DNA from: Archaeoglobi archaeon
GTDB taxonomy: Archaea; Halobacteriota; Archaeoglobi; Archaeoglobales; Archaeoglobaceae
Assembly: GCA_029259345.1 (NCBI GenBank)
Contig: JAPDIX010000018.1
Coordinates: 1 to 35,997 of the forward strand
Direction of reading: 5' to 3'
DNA: 35,997 bases
The translations under genes were made by a program, and so were the position numbers. This document shows, in pieces, positions 10,033 through 18,703 of this stretch (positions are counted from its first letter, which is position 1; every line of letters starts with the position of its first letter). The notes beneath the pieces were generated by a model, which had not been told where the DNA came from, did no database searches, and saw only the letters and a program-made list of their open reading frames with translations.

Positions 10033-10624
10033 AAGCCTTTGATGCATCTTTTAATCCCATAGAAATAAGATGCTGCTTTAAGTCCCTCTTCAGTTTTTCA
10101 ACGTTCCCCTTTTTTGCTGAAACAGGGTAAATTACGTGCTTCCAGTTCTGCCAAGGGGGTTGCATTCCGAGCTTTTCAGCTATCGTATCCAACAATCTCG
10201 GATCCTCAACCTTATCCATTTTATTCGCCGCAACAAAAACTTTGGGTGTAACTTCATCGAGAAACTCAAACATCTCAATCTCGATCGGAATTTCCCCCCT
10301 ACTCTCCCACCTTTCCGCTATTTCAACAAAGGAACTGGCATCTATAACCTCAACAGACGCTACTATTCGTGAGGCATTGTTCTCTATGTAGCGGACAACA
10401 AAATCCTTGATTCTCTCGTTGAATCCTTTTCCAACACCACTGACGTATCCAAAACCCGGTAAGTCGGTGAAAAGAACCCTACCAACCTGAAACGTATTCG
10501 GCTTTATTGTTGTTCCCGGCCTTTTACCCTTCCTTGCGTTGGTTTTTAGGAGGGTTGAAAAGAGGGTTGACTTGCCTACATTCGACCTGCCGGCAAATAC
10601 AACCTCCTTAAGGCCAGAGACCAT
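10007..10624 (-). CDS. engB: EngB family GTP-binding protein
   Basis: 'EVVFAGRSNVGKSTLFSTLL', 'RPGTTIKPNTF', 'FTDLPGFGYVSG', 'AANKMDKV'. Confidence 0.92.
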   Translation of the reverse strand: MVSGLKEVVFAGRSNVGKSTLFSTLLKTNARKGKRPGTTIKPNTFQVGRVLFTDLPGFGYVSGVGKGFNERIKDFVVRYIENNASRIVASVEVIDASSFVEIAERWESRGEIPIEIEMFEFLDEVTPKVFVAANKMDKVEDPRLLDTIAEKLGMQPPWQNWKHVIYPVSAKKGNVEKLKRDLKQHLISMGLKDASKAFRGSSGRG

Positions 10625-10796
10625 AGTAGGCGTTTAGTATTATGACAAGAACACCGGTGAGAATGCCTGCTACCAGAATAGTCTTTGGACTGACTTTGAT
10701 CTGGGTTTTCTCCTCCTCAAAATATCTCATTATACCTGCTGAAGACATCAGTGGTGGGGTCTTTGCCTTATCCTTCCGAACCTTAGCTTTAGCCAT
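10608..10796 (-). CDS. secG: Preprotein translocase Sec61-beta subunit
   Basis: Small protein 'PPLMSSAGIMRYFEEEKTQIKVSPKTILVAGILTGVLVIILNAYYGLWP'. Confidence 0.92.
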   Translation of the reverse strand: MAKAKVRKDKAKTPPLMSSAGIMRYFEEEKTQIKVSPKTILVAGILTGVLVIILNAYYGLWP

Positions 10797-10833
10797 GGTA
10801 AAAGTTTTGTGGGGGAATATTTAAACTCTTCCC

Positions 10834-11802
10834 ATGGATACATACAGCGGCATCTTGGTCACCCACGAAGGGATATTTTACGGTGATCTGATTGTTGACG
10901 AGTTGACTTTCGAGGAAAGCAGGATTGAGAAAGATGATTTCGTAATCTCTCCAACGTTCTTCAATGCTCACACACATCTTGGCGATGCTGCTTTCCGAGA
11001 AGCTCCGAGAGAGGATTTAGAGTTACTTGTCGGGCCGAACGGATACAAGCACAGAATGCTCGCTCAAACTGATAAATCTGTTTTGAGAGATTACGCTGCT
11101 CTCGAGGTAAAGGAGAGCCGAAAATGCGGAACGTCACACTTTCTCGACTTCAGAGAGGGCGGGAAAGTGGGGCTTGCTGTAACAGAAGGTTTGGATGGGG
11201 TTCTAACCCTTGCCCGACCCTCAAGCGTTGAAGAGGCGGAGAAGATGGATGTATTTGGCTTTGCATACAGCAGCACAAGGGATCATGAAATGGATTTGAT
11301 TGAAGAAGTTAGAGGGCTTGCGAAAAGGAAGAAAAAGATTTTTGGAATTCATGCTGGAGAAAGGGATTGCGAAGATGTTGAATCCGCATTGTCTCTTCAT
11401 CCTGACCTCGTCGTGCACATGAACATGTGCCAGGAGATGATCAAGGCTTTTATTGATTCAGGGATCCCTGTTGTAAGCTGTATTCGAAGTAACGCTTTTT
11501 TCAACCTCATCAACCTAAGGAGCTATGAGATTCTTAGCGAATACGATCTCTGGCTCATTGGAACAGACAATGCGATGATCTCTACAGCTTCAATACTCGA
11601 CGAGATGCATTTTGCGGCTTATTTGATGGGTAATGAGGAGGCAATTTTCAGAGCGGCAACGTCTGGCTATGGAATTTTTAGTCTGAGACATGGTTATATA
11701 ATCTTTAACAGAGAATACAGTTTTAAACGAACGTCCAATCCGATTTTAACGCTCGTTAGAAGAGCGGGGATTCGAGACATTGAAAAGGTCGTGCTTCCCT
11801 GA
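10834..11802 (+). CDS. Amidohydrolase-superfamily metal-dependent hydrolase
   Basis: 'ISPTFFNAHTHLGD', 'IFGIHAGER', 'DLVVHMNMCQEMIKAFIDSGIPVVSCIRSN', 'IGTDNAMIS'. Confidence 0.82.
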   Translation: MDTYSGILVTHEGIFYGDLIVDELTFEESRIEKDDFVISPTFFNAHTHLGDAAFREAPREDLELLVGPNGYKHRMLAQTDKSVLRDYAALEVKESRKCGTSHFLDFREGGKVGLAVTEGLDGVLTLARPSSVEEAEKMDVFGFAYSSTRDHEMDLIEEVRGLAKRKKKIFGIHAGERDCEDVESALSLHPDLVVHMNMCQEMIKAFIDSGIPVVSCIRSNAFFNLINLRSYEILSEYDLWLIGTDNAMISTASILDEMHFAAYLMGNEEAIFRAATSGYGIFSLRHGYIIFNREYSFKRTSNPILTLVRRAGIRDIEKVVLP

Positions 11803-13397
11803 CTATCTCAAACGTCTGTATTCCTTTGCTTTTTTCAAAGCTTCATTTTTTAAGCTCTTCCTTTCGAAGTGGAGGTCTACACAGTGCTGTGGAGTAAGTC
11901 CCGCTTTATTCCTTATCTCTCTTGTAATCGTCTCTTTTTCAACCTTCTCCGCTTTATCCGTTAGAATCAGCAAGTCCACATCGTTTGCATTTTCAACTTC
12001 ACCCCTTGCCACGCTCCCTACGATATAAACCTCACTGTCGTCAAACCTCTTTCCTATTTCGTCCAGCACACCCGGAATCCATGTGTTCCATGTTCTGATG
12101 TTCTCTTCCCTTTTCCTTAGCTTTCTGTCAATGTAACTCTCGATCTCTCTCCCCGTCCAGAGCCTATATGCCCATTCGGAGAGAAATGAGACAGCAATTA
12201 AGGTAAACATGACCGACAGGGCATATGTGCTCTCTTTCATTATCCTCAATACCAGAATTGTAAAGGCAGATAATGCCATTGCTGCACCCAGAGAAGGAAT
12301 GACAGGATTTAGCCTGGTTTTGTTCCTAAGCTTTAACGCAGCAAGATTGACAGCAAAGAACACGAGCAAGAACCCTCCGCTACCCGCAGTCGCTATCGTT
12401 TCGAGGTTTGCAGTGTTTGATAAGATGACTGAGAGCAGAGATACTACAACCAATCCCTCGTAAGCCTGCCTCCAAACCCTCCTCTCGATTGCATGAGGGA
12501 GCTGCCCGAACTTTGCCACCATGTAGCTTGCTCTTGCAGTGCCGTAAAGAGTTGCGTTGATTGCAGAGCTTGTTGAGGCCAAGGCTGCAAAGGTTACAAG
12601 CCAGAATCCAAACTTTCCCAGAGAGGGTTCTGCTGCTATTGCCAGAGCATAGTCTCTTGCTTGAACTATTTTATCGTATGGTAAAGTTCCAACTGTAATG
12701 ATGGCAATGAAGATGTAGATTAACATTACGAGTATTACGGAGGCGTAAAATGCTTTTGAAAGGACTCTTGGGTGCTCAACATCCCCTCCAGCGTTTGCGA
12801 TGAGTTCAAACCCCTCGTATGCGAGGAATATGATCATCCCACCTGCCACGATGCCGGTCGTATCAGCCCAGTAAGGGGGCATCAGTCTTTCCGGCCTGAC
12901 GAGAGCTATGCCAGCCCCTACAACAGCCATTAGGACTGTTATCTTGAAGGCAACAAGCAAGTCTTCAGCTCTCCCGCTCACAACTGCCCCGTAAGCATTG
13001 AGAATCGTGAAAAGCAGGATAACAAAGGTGACAAAGATGCTCCTGAGTAGTGGTATTCCAAGCGCATTAGCAGCATAGCTGCCGAATGCATAGGCATATA
13101 AAGACATCATTATAACATAGCTTATGAGAAGCAAAATGTTCATCCCACCGGAAAACAGCCCAGTCCCAAATGCTTTTGTCAGGAACTCAATAGTCTCTCC
13201 CTCGCTCGGATACCTCAGGCTAAGCTTGGCGTATGAATAGGCAGTTGTCAGCGCCACTATACCCGCAAGAAAAAAGGCTATTGGAGCAGCCCTTTGGTGA
13301 GCTGAACACTCAATCCAAGGACGGCAAATATGCCCCCACCAATCATCCCTCCAACGCCTAGGCTGAAAGCCTCCCAAAACCCGATTTTCTCACGCAT
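11803..13397 (-). pseudogene. APC-family amino acid permease with C-terminal nucleotidyltransferase domain; interrupted by a single-base frameshift near 13290-13292
   Basis: N-terminus 'MREKIGFWEAFSLGVGGMIGGGIFAVLGLSVQLTKG' lies in ORF 13278..13760; continuation 'AAPIAFFLAGIVALTTAYSYAKL' lies in ORF 11803..13377. C-terminal 'SEVYIVGSVARGEVENANDVDLLILTD' is an NTase motif. Confidence 0.8.
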
Positions 13398-13499
13398 ATA
13401 GCCTAAAATCTTGAGGTCATTTATACAAGTTTTTGTGAATCCTATAAAGCAGTTAAAAAGGAAAATTTTAACTACATAGTGAATCAGAAACAAACAAGC

Positions 13500-13517
13500 C
13501 CGATACTGAAGTATCGG
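13500..13517. promoter_or_regulatory. Perfect 8-bp inverted repeat CCGATACT-GA-AGTATCGG upstream of the redox operon
   Basis: Read directly; about 38 nt before the ATG at 13556. Confidence 0.45.
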
Positions 13518-13555
13518 ATTTACAGAACACCGATGTCTGAAAAAGAAAACAGGTG

Positions 13556-14764
13556 ATGTCTGTGAGAAAGATTGAGGTTGTGTTTGGTTTAACATTGTTG
13601 CTTTTAATATTGGTCGGCGCATTAGGAATACTGCAAATGCACACTCATCCCCTAATGCCCATCGAACCCTTTGAATCTGCAGAGGGAGTCCCTTGGAGGC
13701 TGTTGGTTGCCCTTTATGTCTTCTTTGTGGTCTCCACCACTGGTCTCTGTATAATCGCATCTCTCGGAGAGGTTTTTGGGTTTACCAAGCTTGAGCCAAT
13801 AGTCAAGGAAGGTTTGCTGATGGCTCTCGTCACAATACTCGTCGGATTGATGACGATAGGTCTAGAGATAGAGCAGGTCATGAGGGGCTATTACGCTTTA
13901 GCCGGACATGTAAACACGACCAGTGTGATGTTCTGGATGATTATGTTTTACGTTCTGTATGTCATCTTTCTTGTCGTGGAGATGTGGTTCTACTTCTACG
14001 ATGATCTGATAAAGCAAAGAGAGGAAGGCGGACTCAGAGGTTTGGTTGCAAGAATACTTACCATTCCAAAAGCAAGTGATACAAAGGATTTTGCGAAAGT
14101 TATCGGATTTGTGACAGTTTTTACAGCCATAATCGCCCACAGCAACCTTGGAGCACTTTTCGGAGTTAACTATCCCCCCTTCTGGCATGGTCCGTTGCTC
14201 CCAGTCTACTTTATCCTCTCAGCCATAGTCAGCGGTGCAGCCCTTACAGTTGTTGGCGTCTACATTACAGACTACATCAGGGGTGTTAAAATCGAAGGTG
14301 AGAGATATGAAGCAATTCAGATGCTGAGGGTCATTCTTGGTTTTGCCATCGTTGTGACAATTTTCTTCACAGCATGGAAGTTCATAATTAAAGCCTATCC
14401 CAACTCCACACTACTATCAAGGGAGAGCGTCTTGCCGTTTGTAAATGGAGAGTTTGCCTTTAACTTCTGGGTAATGGAAGTTGTGGTGGGTCTGCTTATA
14501 CCCTTAATTCTGCTTGCAGCTCCTCAGACTGGAAGGAAAGCTGAAGGGGTTTTTGCAGCCTCTCTCCTCACAGTGATTGGTATTTTCTTCCTGAGAATTG
14601 ATCTTGTGATGGGCGGACTTGCTCTGAAACTCATTACAGGGATGAGCTTTCCGTCACCAGTCTATCATCCCTTTGAGATCATGGCAACGCTCGGCTTCTT
14701 TGCGCTCACGATTTTCCTCTACTATGTCGGTTACAAACTGCTGCCGATGGAGGTGAGAGAGTGA
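13556..14764 (+). CDS. NrfD/DsrP-like integral membrane quinone-interacting subunit
   Basis: Multi-TM; context with FeS protein; 'GGLALKLITGMSFPSPVYHPFEIMATLGFFAL'; SD AGGTG before ATG 13556. Confidence 0.8.
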   Translation: MSVRKIEVVFGLTLLLLILVGALGILQMHTHPLMPIEPFESAEGVPWRLLVALYVFFVVSTTGLCIIASLGEVFGFTKLEPIVKEGLLMALVTILVGLMTIGLEIEQVMRGYYALAGHVNTTSVMFWMIMFYVLYVIFLVVEMWFYFYDDLIKQREEGGLRGLVARILTIPKASDTKDFAKVIGFVTVFTAIIAHSNLGALFGVNYPPFWHGPLLPVYFILSAIVSGAALTVVGVYITDYIRGVKIEGERYEAIQMLRVILGFAIVVTIFFTAWKFIIKAYPNSTLLSRESVLPFVNGEFAFNFWVMEVVVGLLIPLILLAAPQTGRKAEGVFAASLLTVIGIFFLRIDLVMGGLALKLITGMSFPSPVYHPFEIMATLGFFALTIFLYYVGYKLLPMEVRE

Positions 14765-15498
14765 ACAGAAGGGACTTTCTCAAGCTAATCGCCGGATCTC
14801 TCCCGGCTGTAGCGCTTGTCAGAGGACAGAGTGCAGATGAGTCGGAGAAGAGCTATGTAATGGTTGTGGATGTTAACAAATGTACAGGGTGTGGAAATTG
14901 CGTTGTAGCGTGCAAGACTGAAAATGACGTGCCGATGAACTTCAAACTTTCCAGAACCTGGATTGAAGGTTATGCAGTCAAGGAGGAGATTCCGATTGAA
15001 GAAAGCGATGTTAGAAAGGAAGTACTCAGCACATCCAAAAACCCGTTCCTCGATAAAAGCTGGATTGAAACAACAAAGGGTCGAAAAACGTTTTACGTTC
15101 CAAAATTATGTAACCACTGCGCAAATGCACCTTGCGTGAACGTTTGCCCTGTTTACGCCAGATTTTATACCAAAGATGGAGTCGTTCTGGTGGACAAGGA
15201 GACTTGTATCGGTTGTAAGTACTGCATCGTCGCATGTCCTTATGGGGCAACCTTCATGCATCCAGAGCAGAAGGTTACAGACAAATGCACCTTCTGCTAC
15301 CACAGAATTAAGAGGGGTCTCAAACCCGCCTGCGTTCTTGCATGTCCAACAGGAGCGAGAGTTTTTGGAGATATAAACGATGAGAACAGCGAGGTAAGCA
15401 GATTGGTGAAAGAGAACAGGGTTGCTGTGTTGAAGCCAGAGGAAGGAACATTTCCAAGAGTGCTGTATATAGGTTTGGATTCGTATGTGGTGGAGTAA
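14761..15498 (+). CDS. Tat-exported polyferredoxin (DsrO/HmeA-like)
   Basis: 'MNRRDFLKLIAGS' twin-arginine signal; 'CTGCGNCVVACK', 'CNHCANAPCVNVCP', 'CIGCKYCIVACPYGA', 'CTFCYHRIKRGLKPACVLACP'. Confidence 0.93.
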   Translation: MNRRDFLKLIAGSLPAVALVRGQSADESEKSYVMVVDVNKCTGCGNCVVACKTENDVPMNFKLSRTWIEGYAVKEEIPIEESDVRKEVLSTSKNPFLDKSWIETTKGRKTFYVPKLCNHCANAPCVNVCPVYARFYTKDGVVLVDKETCIGCKYCIVACPYGATFMHPEQKVTDKCTFCYHRIKRGLKPACVLACPTGARVFGDINDENSEVSRLVKENRVAVLKPEEGTFPRVLYIGLDSYVVE

Positions 15499-15510
15499 AG
15501 GGTGGTTGGA

Positions 15511-15924
15511 GTGAAGAGAAGAACGTTGATACTTGGACTGGGGTTTGCAGTGCTTGTTTACTTAGTCCTTTTTTTCTACGTTTTCGGACTCTCTCCAATG
15601 ATCACAAGCAGCAGCCAGTCAAAGTGGGTGGAGATGGAACTTTCCAAGGAACCGAAATTTGCAGACACCGAAATTTGCAAGGAGTGTCATTATCAGCTTT
15701 ACATCGGAATGAAGAATCACTCAGCAGTAAACTGCGAAGCCTGTCATGGAAGTGGTGTTGAACACACCATCAAGAGGTCAAGTGATACCATTATGATAGA
15801 TAAAACAAGAGATTTCTGCCTGAAGTGTCACTTGGATGTAGATGGAAGGGACGTAATCAAAACAGTAAACGAGACCCACTATGCTGGAGTGTACTGTGTC
15901 GTCTGCCACGATCCTCATAAGTAG
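15511..15924 (+). CDS. Membrane-anchored tetraheme cytochrome c
   Basis: N-terminal TM segment; CKECH, CEACH, CLKCH, CVVCH. Start could be GTG 15502 or GTG 15511. Confidence 0.88.
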   Translation: MKRRTLILGLGFAVLVYLVLFFYVFGLSPMITSSSQSKWVEMELSKEPKFADTEICKECHYQLYIGMKNHSAVNCEACHGSGVEHTIKRSSDTIMIDKTRDFCLKCHLDVDGRDVIKTVNETHYAGVYCVVCHDPHK

Positions 15925-15997
15925 CTTGGAGGTGTGAAGTTTGAAAATCGGAAGATTAATAAGTAAATCCCGTAACGGCCGAACTGGAGGTTATCCG

Positions 15998-16345
15998 ATG
16001 AGTAGAAGCCTAATAGCCTTTACCATCCTTTTAAGTGTATTTGTCCTCGGATGCGTCCAGCAGGAAGAAATCACATCCGTTGAAGAGTTGAAGGACTGTC
16101 AATGCCATGAGCTTGCCTACAAGTATCCAAAGCACGTCAATGGCACACCCTACTGCCTTGACTGTCATGAGATCGAGAAACACCCTGATGTGGATGCTGT
16201 TATCTCAGCCGATAATTGTTCCGAATGTCACGAGTCAAGCCTCTTCAGAATTCACATGCCCAACTACTCCTGTTCGGTCTGCCATGGTGATGCAAAGACG
16301 ATACATGAGAAGTTTGAAAAGAGTTTTGTGGAGGGGACAGAATGA
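15998..16345 (+). CDS. Small lipoprotein-like multiheme cytochrome c (three CxxCH plus one CxCH)
   Basis: SD GGAGG before ATG 15998; lipobox 'VFVLGC'; 'DCQCH', CLDCH, CSECH, CSVCH. Confidence 0.85.
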   Translation: MSRSLIAFTILLSVFVLGCVQQEEITSVEELKDCQCHELAYKYPKHVNGTPYCLDCHEIEKHPDVDAVISADNCSECHESSLFRIHMPNYSCSVCHGDAKTIHEKFEKSFVEGTE

Positions 16346-16788
16346 GAAAGCTGGCTGTTTTTATTCTGGTCTCTATTTTTGTGATGCTACCTGTAATCTC
16401 ACTGGCAATAAGCGGCAGCGGTGACAATAATAAAACTGAGAATGAAGTACTGGGTTCTGACCTTTCATGCTTTGACTGTCACAGCAATGCGAGGATCTAT
16501 CCAAAACATCTCGACGGCTACAGTTACTGTGAAGAATGTCACGGTTTGGATATACATCCCATCCACACATTTGATTGCAAAACCTGCCATCAGAATGAGC
16601 CTTTAACACCCTTCTGCCATGGAGCAGACCCAGATGTTGTTGTTCCGGTTTCTGACGGGATTATCTGCAAAGCCTGTCACGAGAATAATCTTGTCGTCGT
16701 CCATGAGGAGGACTGCCAGAGCTGCCACCAGGACATTAACGAGATACACAGGAAAGCTGACATTGTAGGAGGTGTTGACGATGTTTGA
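16342..16788 (+). CDS. Pentaheme-like cytochrome c
   Basis: Signal sequence; CFDCH, CEECH, CKTCH, CKACH, CQSCH; additional TPFCH. Confidence 0.88.
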   Translation: MRKLAVFILVSIFVMLPVISLAISGSGDNNKTENEVLGSDLSCFDCHSNARIYPKHLDGYSYCEECHGLDIHPIHTFDCKTCHQNEPLTPFCHGADPDVVVPVSDGIICKACHENNLVVVHEEDCQSCHQDINEIHRKADIVGGVDDV

Positions 16789-18697
16789 AGTCATCTACTA
16801 CGTCATGCTCGTCGTCAGCCTTTCTGTCTTCTTCTATGGCCTGTGGCAGAAGTGGAAGTTCATAAACATGGGCTTGAAGGGAGAGGCCAGAACAAGCAAG
16901 CCCTTAGAAAGACTTTGGTTCGTCGTAAGGGACGGTTTGCTACTGGTGAGGCTGTATCTCCGTGAATCCAAAATGGGGCTGTCACACTTCCTTTTCCTCT
17001 GGGGTGTGGTTGTTATACTTGTCAACATTTTGATTTTCACGATCTCATTTGCGATTCCAGACCTCTTCAGGGCAACTTATCCATGGTTGAAAGCATCAAT
17101 GACAGCAGCGGGAGTTATGATCTTGCTTGGATTGGCGATAGCCGCCGTAAACAGGTATGTAATTAAACCAAGCAGATTTGCAAAGAAGTTTGAGTTTGCC
17201 TGGGATGACAATCCCGTGCTTGCTATCTTTATCCTTGCTGCACTCTTTGGATTTCTTCTCAAAGAATTTGTGAGGTTCAGCGAACTCAACTCAACCGCTC
17301 TACCTTACGTGCTCTGGTTCCTTCACACTGCATTAATCCTTGGATTCATTGCTCTCATCCCATACACAAAACTCCTCCACATTATAGCAGCGCCAATTAA
17401 CATCTTCACAAGAAGCGAAAGGAAACCAGGTGTGATGAGAGAACCACTGGGTGAAGACTACACGGGAGCAATTACTCCTCTCGACCTCACAAGAAGAGAC
17501 TTGCTTGCAAGCCTCGCATGTATGAGATGTGGAAGGTGTCAGGACATCTGTCCAGCGGCAAATTCAGGAACGACACTCAATCCCATGTTTCTGATGCAGA
17601 ACATACGGAGGCTGGAAAAGGTCCTTCTGGGGAAGAGTAAGGGTAATGGTAGTGAAGAGGGATCTGAGCAGGAAGTTCAGAATCCAGAAGATATTCTCCT
17701 GGTAGAGACGGTGCTTGATGAGGAGGCTGTTTGGGCGTGCACAACATGCAGAGCCTGCATGGAGATGTGCCCGGTTTACGTAGAGCAGATGGAAATCATA
17801 GGGGAAATGAGAAGGGGATTGATAGAGAGTGGTGAGACTCCACCGGACGTAAGGGATTTCCTGCAAAACATCCAGAAGCAGAAAAATCCATGGGGTGAGG
17901 GCAAGTTCAAGAGGGATCAGTGGATCAAAAAGAGTGAGATAGAAATTCCGGCTGTCAAGGAGAACCCTGAATTTGAGTGGCTGTGGTTTGTCGGCTGTGC
18001 CCACAGCTTTGACAACAGAAACATTCCGGTTGCAAGAAAACTTGCAAGACTTCTAAATGATCTTGAAATAAACTATGCGGTTCTCGGCAGGGAAGAGGGA
18101 TGTTGTGGAAACGACGTGAGGAGAGTGGGTGAGGAGGGACTGTTCCAGGTGCTCATGGAAGAGAACATGCAGACCTTCGAGAAATACGGTGTTGAAAGGT
18201 TGTTTGCCACCTCACCCCACTGCTACAACACTTTCAAGAACGAGTATGGGGGATATGAGGTCAAGTTCATACTTGAAATTCTATACGATGCAATAAAGAG
18301 CGGTAAGCTTGAGCTGAAGTATCCCATAAACAAGAGAGTGACCTTCCACGACCCATGCTATCTCGGAAGATATAACGGAATGTACGATCTCCCAAGGGAA
18401 ATCCTGAAGGCAATTCCGGGAATTGAGCTTGTTGAAATGCCGAGAAACAGAGAGAGGAGTTTTTGCTGCGGTGCCGGTGGAGGAAACCTCGTGAGAGAGT
18501 ATCCGGGAGAGGACAGACCGAATAACATCAGAGCAAGAGAGGCAGCATCAACGAATGCTGAAATACTGGCAGTAGCCTGCCCTTTCTGCATGATAATGCT
18601 CGAAGATGGTGTTAAGGCAGAAAAGCTGGACGACAGGATACAAGTCCTCGATGTTATTGAGCTGGTTTACGAGTCAGTTTACGGCAAGGAAGAATAA
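16781..18697 (+). CDS. Fused cytochrome b (NarI/HdrE/DsrM-like) and HdrD/DsrK-like FeS subunit
   Basis: N-terminal TMs; 'CMRCGRCQDICPAANSG', 'CTTCRACMEMCPVYVEQ'; CCG domains 'EGCCGND' and 'FCCGAGGGN...ACPFC'. Confidence 0.93.
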   Translation: MFEVIYYVMLVVSLSVFFYGLWQKWKFINMGLKGEARTSKPLERLWFVVRDGLLLVRLYLRESKMGLSHFLFLWGVVVILVNILIFTISFAIPDLFRATYPWLKASMTAAGVMILLGLAIAAVNRYVIKPSRFAKKFEFAWDDNPVLAIFILAALFGFLLKEFVRFSELNSTALPYVLWFLHTALILGFIALIPYTKLLHIIAAPINIFTRSERKPGVMREPLGEDYTGAITPLDLTRRDLLASLACMRCGRCQDICPAANSGTTLNPMFLMQNIRRLEKVLLGKSKGNGSEEGSEQEVQNPEDILLVETVLDEEAVWACTTCRACMEMCPVYVEQMEIIGEMRRGLIESGETPPDVRDFLQNIQKQKNPWGEGKFKRDQWIKKSEIEIPAVKENPEFEWLWFVGCAHSFDNRNIPVARKLARLLNDLEINYAVLGREEGCCGNDVRRVGEEGLFQVLMEENMQTFEKYGVERLFATSPHCYNTFKNEYGGYEVKFILEILYDAIKSGKLELKYPINKRVTFHDPCYLGRYNGMYDLPREILKAIPGIELVEMPRNRERSFCCGAGGGNLVREYPGEDRPNNIRAREAASTNAEILAVACPFCMIMLEDGVKAEKLDDRIQVLDVIELVYESVYGKEE

Positions 18698-18703
18698 AAA
18701 ATT

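Noticed and set aside
13285-13300. Programmed -1 frameshift for the permease
   Set aside because: No convincing slippery heptamer or downstream pseudoknot was evident; a simple missing G is more economical.
13398-13760. N-terminal part of ORF 13278..13760
   Set aside because: Upstream sequence is antisense to the NrfD-like gene and intergenic; only the last 39 codons are the true permease N-terminus.
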